Shown here one piece after another: positions 53,166 to 63,639 of a stretch of DNA of 64,000 bases. The notes beneath the pieces were generated by a model. It was not told the DNA's origin. It did no database searches and saw only the letters and a program-made list of their open reading frames with translations. The position numbers and the translations under genes are program-made. The stretch lies in contig NZ_WFIY01000004.1 of assembly GCF_009729545.1 (NCBI RefSeq), forward strand, positions 284,001 to 348,000. The letters are read 5' to 3'. Numbering within the stretch: the first letter of the stretch is position 1; each line of letters begins with the position of its first letter. The DNA is from Acidianus infernus (lineage in GTDB: Archaea > Thermoproteota > Thermoprotei_A > Sulfolobales > Sulfolobaceae).

Positions 53166-54069
53166 CTTTCTTTATTTTATCTATATCTTTTTTAAGTTCA
53201 CTAAAGCTAACTTCTCTCAAGAAAATAAATCCCAATGCATAACTTACATATTCTAGAATGATTATATCAAAAACGTAAGAAGAAGGTAGTACTAATGCTA
53301 AGGCAAGTTCTGAAACTCCTGCTGCAGCAGGTATAGGGAAAAGAGTAGCTGCAAAATATGCCATGATTATTATAATATCGTAAAAATAATTTGGAATTAA
53401 AGGATATAATCCTGCACTTAATACTAGATATCCAAGAAAGGATAAAGCCATATATATTATGAACCTTTTATTTCCTATAGATTTTTTTATACTATCTTTG
53501 CCTTGTAATAAAAGAAAATAATATTTATCTACTTTTATTAATCTCATTATTTTTTTCTCTGTTTCAACATATTTTCCAGCTGTTGAATAAATATAAGTCA
53601 TTCCTATGCTCCACCCTATTATATTCCCTAATGCCACTATAATATATATAAATTCAATATAATAAAATTTTAATGGAAGAACGATAATAAATAATATTGC
53701 ACCAGAAATGACATCAAATGGAGCTTCGGCAATAGATAAACTCAAGCTTTCAATAAGGTTCCTTTTTTCTAAATTATAAATTGCGGCTCTTGCAAGTTCT
53801 TGTCCAGCCCATCCTGGAATCAAAAGTGAGCTAGCATTCCCTAATAGTCTAGCCTTAAATGCATTTTTATAAGATACTTTTACTATATATTTATCTCTAA
53901 TCGAAATAATTGAAATTTGTGCTATATAAGCTGATAAGAAACCCAATATAACTATATAATTAATTTTTTCTAAGGCGAGAATTATATTTACGTGAAATAT
54001 TAATGAGTAGCCGAACAACGCTAGAAATGGCAGCATTATTGAGATAATGTTTTTCCAATTCATCCGCAT
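53134..54069 (-). CDS. Membrane protein, lysylphosphatidylglycerol synthase-TM/UPF0104-like
   Basis: A 311-residue integral membrane protein with about eight hydrophobic segments and short loops. KARLLGNASSLLIPGWAGQELARAAIYNLEKRN (about 70-102, with the Gly-Arg motif), a LFPIPAAAGVSELALALVLP segment (about 248-267) and the overall layout match the flippase-like LPG_synthase_TM family. Possible lipid or lipid-linked glycan transport; substrate unknown. Lies between an E1-like gene and the RecJ-like gene, overlapping the latter by 32 nt. Confidence 0.75.
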   Translation of the reverse strand: MRMNWKNIISIMLPFLALFGYSLIFHVNIILALEKINYIVILGFLSAYIAQISIISIRDKYIVKVSYKNAFKARLLGNASSLLIPGWAGQELARAAIYNLEKRNLIESLSLSIAEAPFDVISGAILFIIVLPLKFYYIEFIYIIVALGNIIGWSIGMTYIYSTAGKYVETEKKIMRLIKVDKYYFLLLQGKDSIKKSIGNKRFIIYMALSFLGYLVLSAGLYPLIPNYFYDIIIIMAYFAATLFPIPAAAGVSELALALVLPSSYVFDIIILEYVSYALGFIFLREVSFSELKKDIDKIKKDGELYKRADS

Positions 54070-54071
54070 TT

Positions 54072-54941
54072 TTACGCTATCCTCTTTTTAAAACATTTTT
54101 GGTTATAGCAAATGATATAGGAGCCATTATATTTATATAGTTCTACACCATTAGAGGAAAATATTCTATCTCCTTCTGCTTTTTCAGCTCTAGTTAATCC
54201 ACAGTTTATATCCATACGCCTTAAATATTTGTATTCATGAAGGGAACACGCTTCGCATTGTGGATTTCTTTTCATTTTAATCTTATCAAGTCGAAGATCT
54301 TTTAGATCAGCAATTACGAGTTCATCCTCAGAATATCCTCTTAGGTAGTTTATGAATAGTTGAACTTGAATTGATGCCAAGAAATTAGGAACTACTGTAG
54401 TTGTTCCAATGATATCGCAGGCATTTCTTGAATCTGATGGCTGTAAAAAACAAGCTAAACAGGAAGTTTTACCAGGAATGACTAGTTTAGCATTGCCGTA
54501 TTCTCCCGATATTCCAGCGTAAATTAAAGGCTTCTCATATTTTACACATGCATCATTAAGTATTAGCCTATAATTTATATTATCTAAACCATCAAAAACT
54601 ACATCTACGTCTTTTACTAAATTTTCAGCATTAGTTTCATCTATTATATCAAAAATAGGCTCAATTTTTACTTCAGAGTTTATTTTTTCAAGGAATTCCT
54701 TGCAGGCAAGTACTTTTGGTTTCATTAAATCTTTTTCAGTAAAGATGTGAGTTCTATGTAGATTACTCAGTTCCACAACGTCGGCATCTACAATTTTTAA
54801 CTCTTTAACTCCCAATCTAACTAAAAGTTCTGCAATAGAGCTGCCTAAAGCACCACAACCGACAATTAGAACTTTAGTGCTCATTATCTTTTCTTGAACG
54901 TCTATACCAAGGGCTAATAGTTGCCTAGAAAACCTATCCAT
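54072..54941 (-). CDS. ThiF/MoeB/HesA-type E1-like adenylyltransferase
   Basis: About 289 residues from ATG 54941 (MDRFSRQLLALGIDVQEKI, the family start); an upstream in-frame start would sit in the promoter. Nucleotide loop VLIVGCGALGSS, the RTHIF Arg motif, VVFDGLDNINYRL, and zinc Cys pairs CLAC and CEAC. Such enzymes activate ubiquitin-like or sulfur-carrier proteins (MoaD, ThiS, SAMP/Urm1). Whether the catalytic Cys is used is unclear. First gene of the operon running to tfs; divergent from the transketolase genes. Confidence 0.88.
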   Translation of the reverse strand: MDRFSRQLLALGIDVQEKIMSTKVLIVGCGALGSSIAELLVRLGVKELKIVDADVVELSNLHRTHIFTEKDLMKPKVLACKEFLEKINSEVKIEPIFDIIDETNAENLVKDVDVVFDGLDNINYRLILNDACVKYEKPLIYAGISGEYGNAKLVIPGKTSCLACFLQPSDSRNACDIIGTTTVVPNFLASIQVQLFINYLRGYSEDELVIADLKDLRLDKIKMKRNPQCEACSLHEYKYLRRMDINCGLTRAEKAEGDRIFSSNGVELYKYNGSYIICYNQKCFKKRIA

Positions 54942-55000
54942 GTATAATAATGAAAATTTATTAAATAAGAATTTAGGTATTAATAGGGGTCTTGATGTCA

Positions 55001-55821
<821 letters not shown>

Positions 55822-56724
55822 AGCGTTTGGAAGAACGTTAGTAAAGCTTGGAGAAGAAGACAAGGATATTGTAGTAATTACTGCTGACGTTGGAGACTCT
55901 ACTAGAGCTTCTTATTTTAGAGAAAAGTTTCCTGATAGGTACTTTAATGTTGGTATTTCTGAGCAGGATATGGTAAATTTTGCCGCAGGCTTAGCAGCGG
56001 TTGGTAAAAAACCTGTTGTTGCGGATTTTGCAATGTTTACAATGAGGGCATGGGAGCAAATAAGAAACACTACTGGAAGAATGAACCTTAATGTTAAGTT
56101 TACTGTCACTCATGCTGGTTATAGTGATAGTGGGGATGGATCCAGTCATCAAGCTCTAGAGGATATAGCGTTAATGAGGACTATACCTAATTTTAAAGTT
56201 GTAGTTCCAGCAGACGCAGCAGAAGTCGAGAGAAGTCTTCCAGTTATTATCAAGGAACAAGGGCCTATATATTATAGAATGGGAAGAGAATATTCTCCAT
56301 CAATAACTACTGGTATGGACTATAAATTTGAGATAGGCAAAGCTTACGTATTAAAAGATGGTGACGATTTAGCTATAATGGGAGCAGGAGTAGTATTATG
56401 GGATGCTTTAAAGGCTGCAGAGGAGCTCGAAAAGATGGGAATTTCTACTGCAGTAATTAATGTTCCAACGATTAAGCCTATTGATGAGAATACGATAGAG
56501 TATTATGCAAGGAAGACAGGTAGAATAGTCACAGTGGAGGAACACACAATATATGGCGGAGTAGGTTCAGCGATAGCTGAAGTTGTGGTGCAAAAATATC
56601 CAGTACCTATGAGGTTTATTGGAAGCATTACTTTTGGTAGGTCTGCTAGGAGTCAAAGAGAATTATTGGATTATTATGGCATAAATGCTGAAAATATTAT
56701 TAAGAAGGCTTTAGAGTTGATGAA

Positions 56725-57777
56725 ATGAGTGGGCTTGAAGATTTAAGGAAAGAAATAGAAGAGATAGACGAAAATATAATAAAACTATTATCTAGAAGGT
56801 TTCAAATTTCACAACAAATTGGGAAGATAAAAAAGGAAAAAGGAATTCCAATAACTGATGAGAATAGGGAATCTAAAGTTAAGGAAAAATGGATAACTTT
56901 AGCTAGAAAATATGGTATTCCAGAATCTTTCGTTGAATCGTTTTTAACAATGATTTTTTCCTATTCCAAATTATATCAAATAAATCCCAAATCTAAGAGG
57001 AGAATTGTAATTATCGGCTATGGCGGTATGGCTAGATCTTTATCGTCACTTTTCAAAATATCTGGACAAGAAGTAGTTATAACTGGTAGAGATCTTAAAA
57101 AAGCTGAGGCTTTGTCCTCTGAGTTTAACTTCGTGACAATGAACATTGATTCTGCTTTAAAGTGGGGAGAAATTATAATTTCTACATTACCTCCATCGGC
57201 ATATTTTTCAGATTTTATGGATGAGACATATAAAAAAATTAAAGCCAAAATTTTTATGGATATAACTTCATCTAAAGCCAAAATTTTTAAAGATATAGAA
57301 AATAAGTCAATAAAATATAATTTTATGTATATATCTATTCATCCTCTTTTTGGTCCTTACTTATATCCAGTAGGGGAAAAAGTTGTTTTAATTCCATCTA
57401 AGACTTCTACTTCTATTGTGAGAGATATTTATGAGTTTTTTATGGATAACGGTCTTGTTCCTTTAATTTCTAACTTAGAAGACCATGAAAAGGCAATGAG
57501 CATAGTCCAAGTTTTACCTCATTTTTACTTGTTGGCCTTATCCTCTAGCATTCAAGAGCTTTCAAAAGAACTTGGAATAGATTTTAAAAAATTCGAAACT
57601 ACCAATTTTAGAGAGATATATAAAATTATTAATAGGATATATGAAATTAAAAATGTTATATTAGAAATTCAAGAGAACAATCCTTATGCTGATAAGGCAA
57701 GAGAATTTGGAGTAAGAGAATTAAATAACCTATACACCCAATTAATGGGGAAGAAAAATGATGCTCTTCATTCTTAG
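56725..57777 (+). CDS. Chorismate mutase-prephenate dehydrogenase fusion
   Basis: Bifunctional enzyme of 350 residues. Residues 1-85 form an AroQ-type chorismate mutase (LRKEIEEIDENIIKLLSRRFQISQQIGKIKKEKG). Residues 95-350 form a TyrA-type dehydrogenase with the nucleotide loop IIGYGGMARS, STLPPSAYF and SIHPLFGP (active-site His-Pro). It channels chorismate to 4-hydroxyphenylpyruvate for tyrosine. Lies between transketolase and aroG in the operon. Confidence 0.9.
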   Translation: MSGLEDLRKEIEEIDENIIKLLSRRFQISQQIGKIKKEKGIPITDENRESKVKEKWITLARKYGIPESFVESFLTMIFSYSKLYQINPKSKRRIVIIGYGGMARSLSSLFKISGQEVVITGRDLKKAEALSSEFNFVTMNIDSALKWGEIIISTLPPSAYFSDFMDETYKKIKAKIFMDITSSKAKIFKDIENKSIKYNFMYISIHPLFGPYLYPVGEKVVLIPSKTSTSIVRDIYEFFMDNGLVPLISNLEDHEKAMSIVQVLPHFYLLALSSSIQELSKELGIDFKKFETTNFREIYKIINRIYEIKNVILEIQENNPYADKAREFGVRELNNLYTQLMGKKNDALHS

Positions 57778-58750
57778 GAACGATAGTTCAACCTTAAGGG
57801 AGAAGATTAAGGAAAGTTCAGCCTCATATAAATTTCTAGACTTATACGGAAAGAAACTCGCATTAGTATGGCCAGACGAGGAAGCTGAAAAAATTAATGA
57901 TGATAGTATAGAAATGAAAGTTAAAACGAAGAAACCTTACATTTTAGCAAGCAATGAGTGGAAAAAAGAGCCAACAAAAGTTAGTGTAAAAGACGTTGAA
58001 ATAGGAGGAGAGAAAATAGTAGTTGCTGCGGGTCCTTGCGCAGTAGAGTCGGAGGAGCAAGTTGAGACAGTAGCCAAAGCAGTCAGGAGAGCTGGAGCAT
58101 CTTTATTAAGAGGAGGAGCGTTTAAACCTAGGACTAGTCCTTACTCTTTTCAAGGCTTAGGAGAAGGTGGGCTAAAAATCTTGAGGAAAGTTAGTGATGA
58201 GGTAGGATTACCTATAGTTACAGAAATAATGGATGCAAGAGATTTGCCTTTGTTCAAACAGTACGATATAGATATGTTACAAATAGGTGCTAGAAACGCT
58301 CAAAACTTTACATTACTTAAGGAGGTAGGAAAATTTGGTAAACCTGTTTTATTAAAGAGAGGTATGGCAAATACTGTGGAAGAATGGTTGCAAAGTGCCG
58401 AATATTTACTATCAGAAGGTAACGGTAATGTTGTACTTTGTGAAAGGGGAATAAGAACATTTGAGAAAGCTACTAGATTCACGTTGGATATAGGCGGTAT
58501 GGTTGCAGCGAAGATGATGACTCATTTGCCAATGTGCGCAGACCCTAGTCATCCAGCAGGTAAAAGGGAGTTAGTTCATTCTTTAGCCTTAGCATCAGTA
58601 GCCGCTGGCGCGGACATGTTAATTATAGAAGTTCATCCTAATCCGGAAAAAGCGCTTAGCGATTCTGAGCAGCAATTAACTCCAGAATCTTTTGAGGTAT
58701 TGATGAACAGAATTAAAGCATTGGCGAACGCATTGGGTAGATCTGCATGA
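57758..58750 (+). CDS. aroG: 3-deoxy-7-phosphoheptulonate (DAHP) synthase
   Basis: Condenses PEP and erythrose-4-phosphate. The 330-residue protein belongs to the type I-beta (AroQ/KDO8P-like) group: an N-terminal ferredoxin-like regulatory segment (1-75), then the barrel with AAGPCAVES, LRGGAFKPRTSPYSFQG, IGARNAQNF, LLKRGMANT, LCERGIRTFE and DPSHPAGKRE. Two adjacent ATG codons (57758, 57761) are possible starts. The N-terminal domain may mediate feedback control by aromatic amino acids. Confidence 0.95.
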   Translation: MMLFILRNDSSTLREKIKESSASYKFLDLYGKKLALVWPDEEAEKINDDSIEMKVKTKKPYILASNEWKKEPTKVSVKDVEIGGEKIVVAAGPCAVESEEQVETVAKAVRRAGASLLRGGAFKPRTSPYSFQGLGEGGLKILRKVSDEVGLPIVTEIMDARDLPLFKQYDIDMLQIGARNAQNFTLLKEVGKFGKPVLLKRGMANTVEEWLQSAEYLLSEGNGNVVLCERGIRTFEKATRFTLDIGGMVAAKMMTHLPMCADPSHPAGKRELVHSLALASVAAGADMLIIEVHPNPEKALSDSEQQLTPESFEVLMNRIKALANALGRSA

Positions 58751-59784
58751 GGAAAATTTCTGAGGATATATGCTGTTCTAAAGTAGATGTTCTTGTAAAT
58801 GCTAGTTATAAGGATTTTTTAGATTCTCTCCAAGGTAAGAAAGCAATATTTTATTCAAAGAACTTGAGCATAGACTACAAAGGAGATCTTAATATACCCA
58901 TAGAAGATGGAGAAAAAGCTAAAGATGTGAGTAACGTTTTAGATTTAGTAAAAGTACTTTATGATAATGGGTTTAACAGAGGAGATTACGTCATAGCTAT
59001 AGGAGGGGGCACCGTTTTAGATCTAGTAGGTTTTGTTTCTTCAATATATATGCGTGGCCTTAATTTAATTAATATTCCTACAACACTATTGGGAATGGTT
59101 GATGCCGCGATTGGGGGTAAAAATGGAGTTAATTTTGGCAACGCAAAAAACATTTTAGGAACTTTTTATCAACCTTCGGCAATTGTCGTAGATTTAAATT
59201 TTATTAAAACTCTTCCTGAAGAAGAGATTAGAAAAGGTCTTGCCGAAGTGATAAAATACGGTCTAGTATTAGATAAGGAACTTTATGATTATCTTGCAAT
59301 GAATGATAAGAAAATCTTGGAGAAAGATGAGGGAGCCCTTGAGGAAATAATTTACAAGTCAATTAAAGATAAACTGGCGGTAGTAAAAGAGGACGAAAGA
59401 GAAACTAAAGGAATTAGAGTGGTTTTAAACTTTGGGCACACTATAGGTCATGCGATAGAAGCCGGGTCTAATTTTACTATACCTCATGGATACGCAATAT
59501 CTGTAGGGATGGTCTGTGAAGCTAAAATTGCTGAAGAAATGGGCTATTCTGAAGAAGGAGTTGTAGAGGACACTTTATGGATACTTAGCCTATACGGTTT
59601 ACCAATAACTCCAGAAAAACTTCCTTCTAAGTACTCTAAAGAACTAGCTTTGGCTTCAATAGAGAAGGATAAAAAAATCAGAAATGATGAGATTTTGATG
59701 CCATTTCCTACAAGGATAGGGGATTATAAAGTAGTTAAAGTTCCTATACAGACAGTTAAAGGGTTTGCCTCGCAATGTTTATAG
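58747..59784 (+). CDS. aroB: 3-dehydroquinate synthase
   Basis: A 345-residue NAD- and metal-dependent enzyme turning DAHP into 3-dehydroquinate. AIGGGTVLDLVGFVSSIYMRG, PTTLLGMVDAAIGGKNGVNFGNAKN, LAEVIKYG (metal Glu) and NFGHTIGHAIEA (metal His) are in order. ATGA overlap with aroG and 10-nt overlap with aroE. Confidence 0.96.
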   Translation: MRKISEDICCSKVDVLVNASYKDFLDSLQGKKAIFYSKNLSIDYKGDLNIPIEDGEKAKDVSNVLDLVKVLYDNGFNRGDYVIAIGGGTVLDLVGFVSSIYMRGLNLINIPTTLLGMVDAAIGGKNGVNFGNAKNILGTFYQPSAIVVDLNFIKTLPEEEIRKGLAEVIKYGLVLDKELYDYLAMNDKKILEKDEGALEEIIYKSIKDKLAVVKEDERETKGIRVVLNFGHTIGHAIEAGSNFTIPHGYAISVGMVCEAKIAEEMGYSEEGVVEDTLWILSLYGLPITPEKLPSKYSKELALASIEKDKKIRNDEILMPFPTRIGDYKVVKVPIQTVKGFASQCL

Positions 59785-60566
59785 ATTATTCAACAAAACT
59801 TTTCGGAATAATAGGTAAGAAAATTTCTTATACGCTGTCTCCTGCTATACATAACTACTCTTTTGAAAAGTTGGGAATAAATGCAGTTTATCTAGCGTTT
59901 GATATTCAAGAAGAGGAAAAATTTGACTTGATAGTAAAAGGCTTACTTGAGGTCGGAGAAGGATTTAACGTTACAATACCCTATAAAGAGAAGATAATTC
60001 CATTACTTGAAGGATTAAGCAAAGAAGCGGAAGAAATCGGAGCAGTAAATACAATATTTAGGAAGAAAGGGTTTAATACAGATTATTTGGCTGTTAAAAG
60101 TTTAGTTTTAGAAAAAGGAGAAAAAATCGAGAAAAGCCTAATATTCGGCGCAGGCGGTGCAGCTAAAGCCGCATCATTCGCTTTAAGCTCATTAGGTTCT
60201 GAAATTTTCATAATTAATAGAACTAGAGATAAGGCTCAAGAGTTAGTTGATAGATTAACTGAAAAAGGCTATTACGCTAAAGTTGTTGAATCATGCAACT
60301 TCAGCTATGATGCAGTAGTTAATTCAACGCCTAATCCTTCTTATATTCCTGATGAATGCATTAAAGGAAAATTAGCAATTGAATTTGTTTATTCTCCTTT
60401 AAATACTGAGTTTCTAATTAAAGCTTCTGAGAAGGGATTAAGAGTAATAAACGGCTTGGAAATTTTAGTAAGACAAGCTTTAGAGGCACAAAAGATTTGG
60501 TTTGGAAAGTCTTTAAATGACAAAGAAGTGGTGGATTTTCTATATGCCAGGGAACTCGTTAGGTAA
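59775..60566 (+). CDS. aroE: Shikimate dehydrogenase
   Basis: A 263-residue NADPH-dependent enzyme. Substrate-binding YTLSPAIHN, NVTIPYKEKI (catalytic Lys) and AVNTIF, then the nucleotide loop FGAGGAAKAA and NRTRDKAQEL, and GLEILVRQALEAQKIWFG at the end. Normal length. Overlaps aroC by 23 nt. Confidence 0.95.
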   Translation: MFIDYSTKLFGIIGKKISYTLSPAIHNYSFEKLGINAVYLAFDIQEEEKFDLIVKGLLEVGEGFNVTIPYKEKIIPLLEGLSKEAEEIGAVNTIFRKKGFNTDYLAVKSLVLEKGEKIEKSLIFGAGGAAKAASFALSSLGSEIFIINRTRDKAQELVDRLTEKGYYAKVVESCNFSYDAVVNSTPNPSYIPDECIKGKLAIEFVYSPLNTEFLIKASEKGLRVINGLEILVRQALEAQKIWFGKSLNDKEVVDFLYARELVR

Positions 60567-61716
60567 AGCATTAACTATAACAACTTTTGGAGAAAGTCAC
60601 GGTCCTGCAATAGGAGTCGTAATAGATGGAATTCCTGCAGGCCTGCCTTTAAGCAAGGAAGATATTGAATTTGAATTATCGTTTAGAAGGCCAGGAAAAC
60701 TTTTTGTGTCGGGCAGAAGGGAAAAGGACGAACCAGAGATCATCAGTGGAATCTATAACGGAAGGACAACTGGAGCTCCAGTAGCAATAATAATAAGGAA
60801 TACTGACGTTATATCTTCTCTATATGAAGAAGTTCATTACAAACCAAGGCCAGGGCATGCAGATCTTCCTTACATTATGAAATACGGCTTTGAAAATTGG
60901 GATTATAGAGGCGGTGGTAGAGCTAGTGCAAGGGAAACTGCCACAAGAGTTGCCGCAGGAGCTATAGCAAAGAAGCTTTTAATGCTTACTAATACCGTAA
61001 TAGCAGGTCATTTAGTTAGTCTAGGAAACGTTGAACTAGAAGAGAAAGTATCTTTTGAGGATATTCTTTGTTCTAAATATAGCCCAGTTAGGGCAAGTAA
61101 AAAATCCTTAGAAGAAAAATATGAGAAATTGCTTATGGAAGCGACAAAAGAAGGAGATAGCTATGGCGGAGTTGCGGAAATAGTTGTAAATAATCCACCC
61201 ATAGGCCTTGGGGAACCAGTATTTGACAAAATAAAAGCTGATTTGGCTAAGGCAGTAATGTCAATTCCTGCAGTAGTTGGTTTCGAATACGGTTTAGGAT
61301 TTAAGGCCGCACATATGAGAGGTAGTGAGGCCAATGATGAGATAATATTAAAAGACGGTAAACTTGGTTGGAAATATAACAACGCTGGCGGAATCTTGGG
61401 AGGTTTAACAAATGGTGAGCAAATAATTTTAAGATGTGCATTTAAGCCTACATCATCAATAAGGAAGCCTCAAAAAACTATAGATTTGAGGACTATGAAG
61501 GAGACGGAAATTTCAGTTATAGGTAGACATGACCCTGCAGTAGCAATTAGGGGAGTTGCGGTAGTAGAAGCAATGGTAGCATTAGTTTTGGTAGATCATG
61601 CAATAAGAGCTGGAATAATTCCTCAAGTTAGACTAGACGATAAGCAAGTCTCTATCATTGAAGAAAATTGGAAGAGGTATATTAACACATGCAGGCCTAC
61701 GGAGGGGTCTCAATAG
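60544..61716 (+). CDS. aroC: Chorismate synthase
   Basis: FMN-dependent last step to chorismate, about 390 residues from ATG 60544 (MPGNSLGKALTITTFGESHGPAIG, the family start; an upstream in-frame start adds residues from inside aroE). GESHGPAIGVVIDG, RPGHADLPYIMKYGF, RGGGRASARETATRVAAGA and GRHDPAVAIRG carry the substrate and FMN residues. Overlaps aroK by 28 nt. Confidence 0.96.
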   Translation: MPGNSLGKALTITTFGESHGPAIGVVIDGIPAGLPLSKEDIEFELSFRRPGKLFVSGRREKDEPEIISGIYNGRTTGAPVAIIIRNTDVISSLYEEVHYKPRPGHADLPYIMKYGFENWDYRGGGRASARETATRVAAGAIAKKLLMLTNTVIAGHLVSLGNVELEEKVSFEDILCSKYSPVRASKKSLEEKYEKLLMEATKEGDSYGGVAEIVVNNPPIGLGEPVFDKIKADLAKAVMSIPAVVGFEYGLGFKAAHMRGSEANDEIILKDGKLGWKYNNAGGILGGLTNGEQIILRCAFKPTSSIRKPQKTIDLRTMKETEISVIGRHDPAVAIRGVAVVEAMVALVLVDHAIRAGIIPQVRLDDKQVSIIEENWKRYINTCRPTEGSQ

Positions 61717-62471
61717 TTAATGCCATACCTTCTTGGTATGGATCATCAATGGCAGTAAATTTGAAAGTAAATGTGGAAATTACTAAAGGTAAATATAATG
61801 GAGGAAGTAAGTTAATTTCCACCATCATAACGTATCTTAAGGAAAAGTTCAATTTAGAAGATTTCGACGTCAAAATAAGCTCTGAGATTCCTCAAGAAAG
61901 TGGATTAAAAAGCAGTAGTGCAGTTTCTACAGCGTTGATTGGTGAAGTCAAGAGAAAATTTGGTTTAAATATAGATGTAGTTAAGTATTCTGCAATACTA
62001 TCAATATTGGCAGGAGTTTCTTACACTGGAGCCTTAGATGATGCTGTTTCTGCATATTATGGAGGAATTTCTTACACATATAATAAGGAATTTAAAATTA
62101 TTAAAAAATCCAATCCGCCTTTAGATATTTCAATAATCATATTGCCAAAAGGAGGAAGAGGTAAAGTTAATTTAAATAAGTTAAGGAGCTACGAGCTAAT
62201 TTTCTATGAAATTTTTAAGTTATCGTTATCAGATCCAATAACTGCAATGAAATACAATGGTATACTAGTTGGTGAAATTCTAGGTTATGATTTAACACCA
62301 GTGAAAAAAGCTTTAGAGAAAGGGGCATTAGCTTCTGGAATATCTGGTAATGGACCTTCAATATTTGCTGTTACAAAAGAAGGTGAAGAAGGGCCAATAA
62401 TAGATGAATTTAACCTTTACGGTAAAGTAATATTAACAAAGGCTGTCGGGCTTGATAGCGAAGATAAGTAG
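61689..62471 (+). CDS. aroK: Shikimate kinase, archaeal GHMP type
   Basis: A 260-residue GHMP-superfamily kinase replacing the bacterial P-loop AroK. VNAIPSWYGSSMAVNLKV, the ATP loop PQESGLKSSSAVSTAL (about 73-88) and the C-terminal SGISGNGPSIFAVT match the archaeal enzyme. Position between aroC and aroA confirms the role. 20-nt overlap with aroA. Confidence 0.94.
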   Translation: MQAYGGVSIVNAIPSWYGSSMAVNLKVNVEITKGKYNGGSKLISTIITYLKEKFNLEDFDVKISSEIPQESGLKSSSAVSTALIGEVKRKFGLNIDVVKYSAILSILAGVSYTGALDDAVSAYYGGISYTYNKEFKIIKKSNPPLDISIIILPKGGRGKVNLNKLRSYELIFYEIFKLSLSDPITAMKYNGILVGEILGYDLTPVKKALEKGALASGISGNGPSIFAVTKEGEEGPIIDEFNLYGKVILTKAVGLDSEDK

Positions 62472-63639
62472 ATCTTACATAGAAGGTAAGATAAGGGCAC
62501 CTCCATCAAAAAGTCTTGGAATTAGATTAATATTTCTTTCTTTATTAACAAAGGTTAATTTATATACAAGCCAAGAGTTATCAGATGACATTTTAGTAGC
62601 TAAAAATGCCGTGAATACCTTAAAAAATGGTGGAGATTACGTATATTTAGGAGGCTCTGCAACCACATTAAGGATGCTAATACCAATTGCGTTAGCTTTA
62701 GGTAAGAAAATAAAAATTGACGGAGATGAGACCCTTAGGAGGAGGCCATTAAATGCTATTATTAAGGCATTAAGGTCGGCAAAATTTTCATCAAATTCCT
62801 TACCTCTCACAATAGAAGGTAAATTAGAAGAAGAAACAGTAATAGAAGGTTGGGAAAGTAGTCAATACATTTCTGGGCTAATTTATGCATATCATATAAT
62901 AGGAGGGGGTAAAATTAGAATAATACCTCCAATATCTTCAAAGAGTTATATAGAAATGACGATTGATCTCTTTAATAGAATTGGTTCTGATGTTAAATTT
63001 GAGGGGAATGAGATTTTAATTAATCCTAGACCTCTAAGAGGTTATGAAGGAGAAATACCAGGGGATTATGCATTGGCATCATTTTATGCATTGGCCTCAT
63101 TACTAACTGGGGGAAGAATAGAGATATTTGGCCTTTATGATCCTCCAAAGTATTTCGGAGATCATAATATTGTAGAAATATTTTCTAATATGGGTGCAAA
63201 AAGTTATTATTCAAGTTCTTGGATTGTGGAATCCACTGATGAATATTATCCGATAAAAATAAACGTTAATGACGTTCCTGATTTAGCTGTTTCAATTGCT
63301 ACGCTATCATCTGTAGCTAACGGATGTTCCGAAATACAAGGAATTGAAAGGCTTAGAATAAAGGAAAGCGATAGGGTTTCTACTATAATTTCTACCTTAA
63401 GTGCATTTGGGGTTAATGCAAAATATGTAAACGATAGTATTACAATTAAGGGCGTAAGAAAGGAAAAAATTCTTAAAGGGAGTATTACATGCCCTTCCGA
63501 TCATAGGATAGCTATGATGGCCGGAGTACTTTCACTAATAAACGGAGGAGAAGTTGACGATGCAGAGTGTGTAAAAAAGAGTAATCCTTTCTTTTGGCAA
63601 GATTTAATAAAACTAGGAGGAAAAATATCTCTAGAATGA
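62452..63639 (+). CDS. aroA: 3-phosphoshikimate 1-carboxyvinyltransferase (EPSP synthase)
   Basis: The 395-residue inside-out alpha/beta barrel enzyme. Start is TTG 62452, giving MIAKISRSYIEGKIRAPPSKS. GSATTLRMLIPIAL, SSQYISGLIYA, RIKESDRVSTI and CPSDHRIAMMAGVLS are canonical. Overlaps aroK by 20 nt and aroD by 4 nt. Confidence 0.95.
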   Translation: MIAKISRSYIEGKIRAPPSKSLGIRLIFLSLLTKVNLYTSQELSDDILVAKNAVNTLKNGGDYVYLGGSATTLRMLIPIALALGKKIKIDGDETLRRRPLNAIIKALRSAKFSSNSLPLTIEGKLEEETVIEGWESSQYISGLIYAYHIIGGGKIRIIPPISSKSYIEMTIDLFNRIGSDVKFEGNEILINPRPLRGYEGEIPGDYALASFYALASLLTGGRIEIFGLYDPPKYFGDHNIVEIFSNMGAKSYYSSSWIVESTDEYYPIKINVNDVPDLAVSIATLSSVANGCSEIQGIERLRIKESDRVSTIISTLSAFGVNAKYVNDSITIKGVRKEKILKGSITCPSDHRIAMMAGVLSLINGGEVDDAECVKKSNPFFWQDLIKLGGKISLE

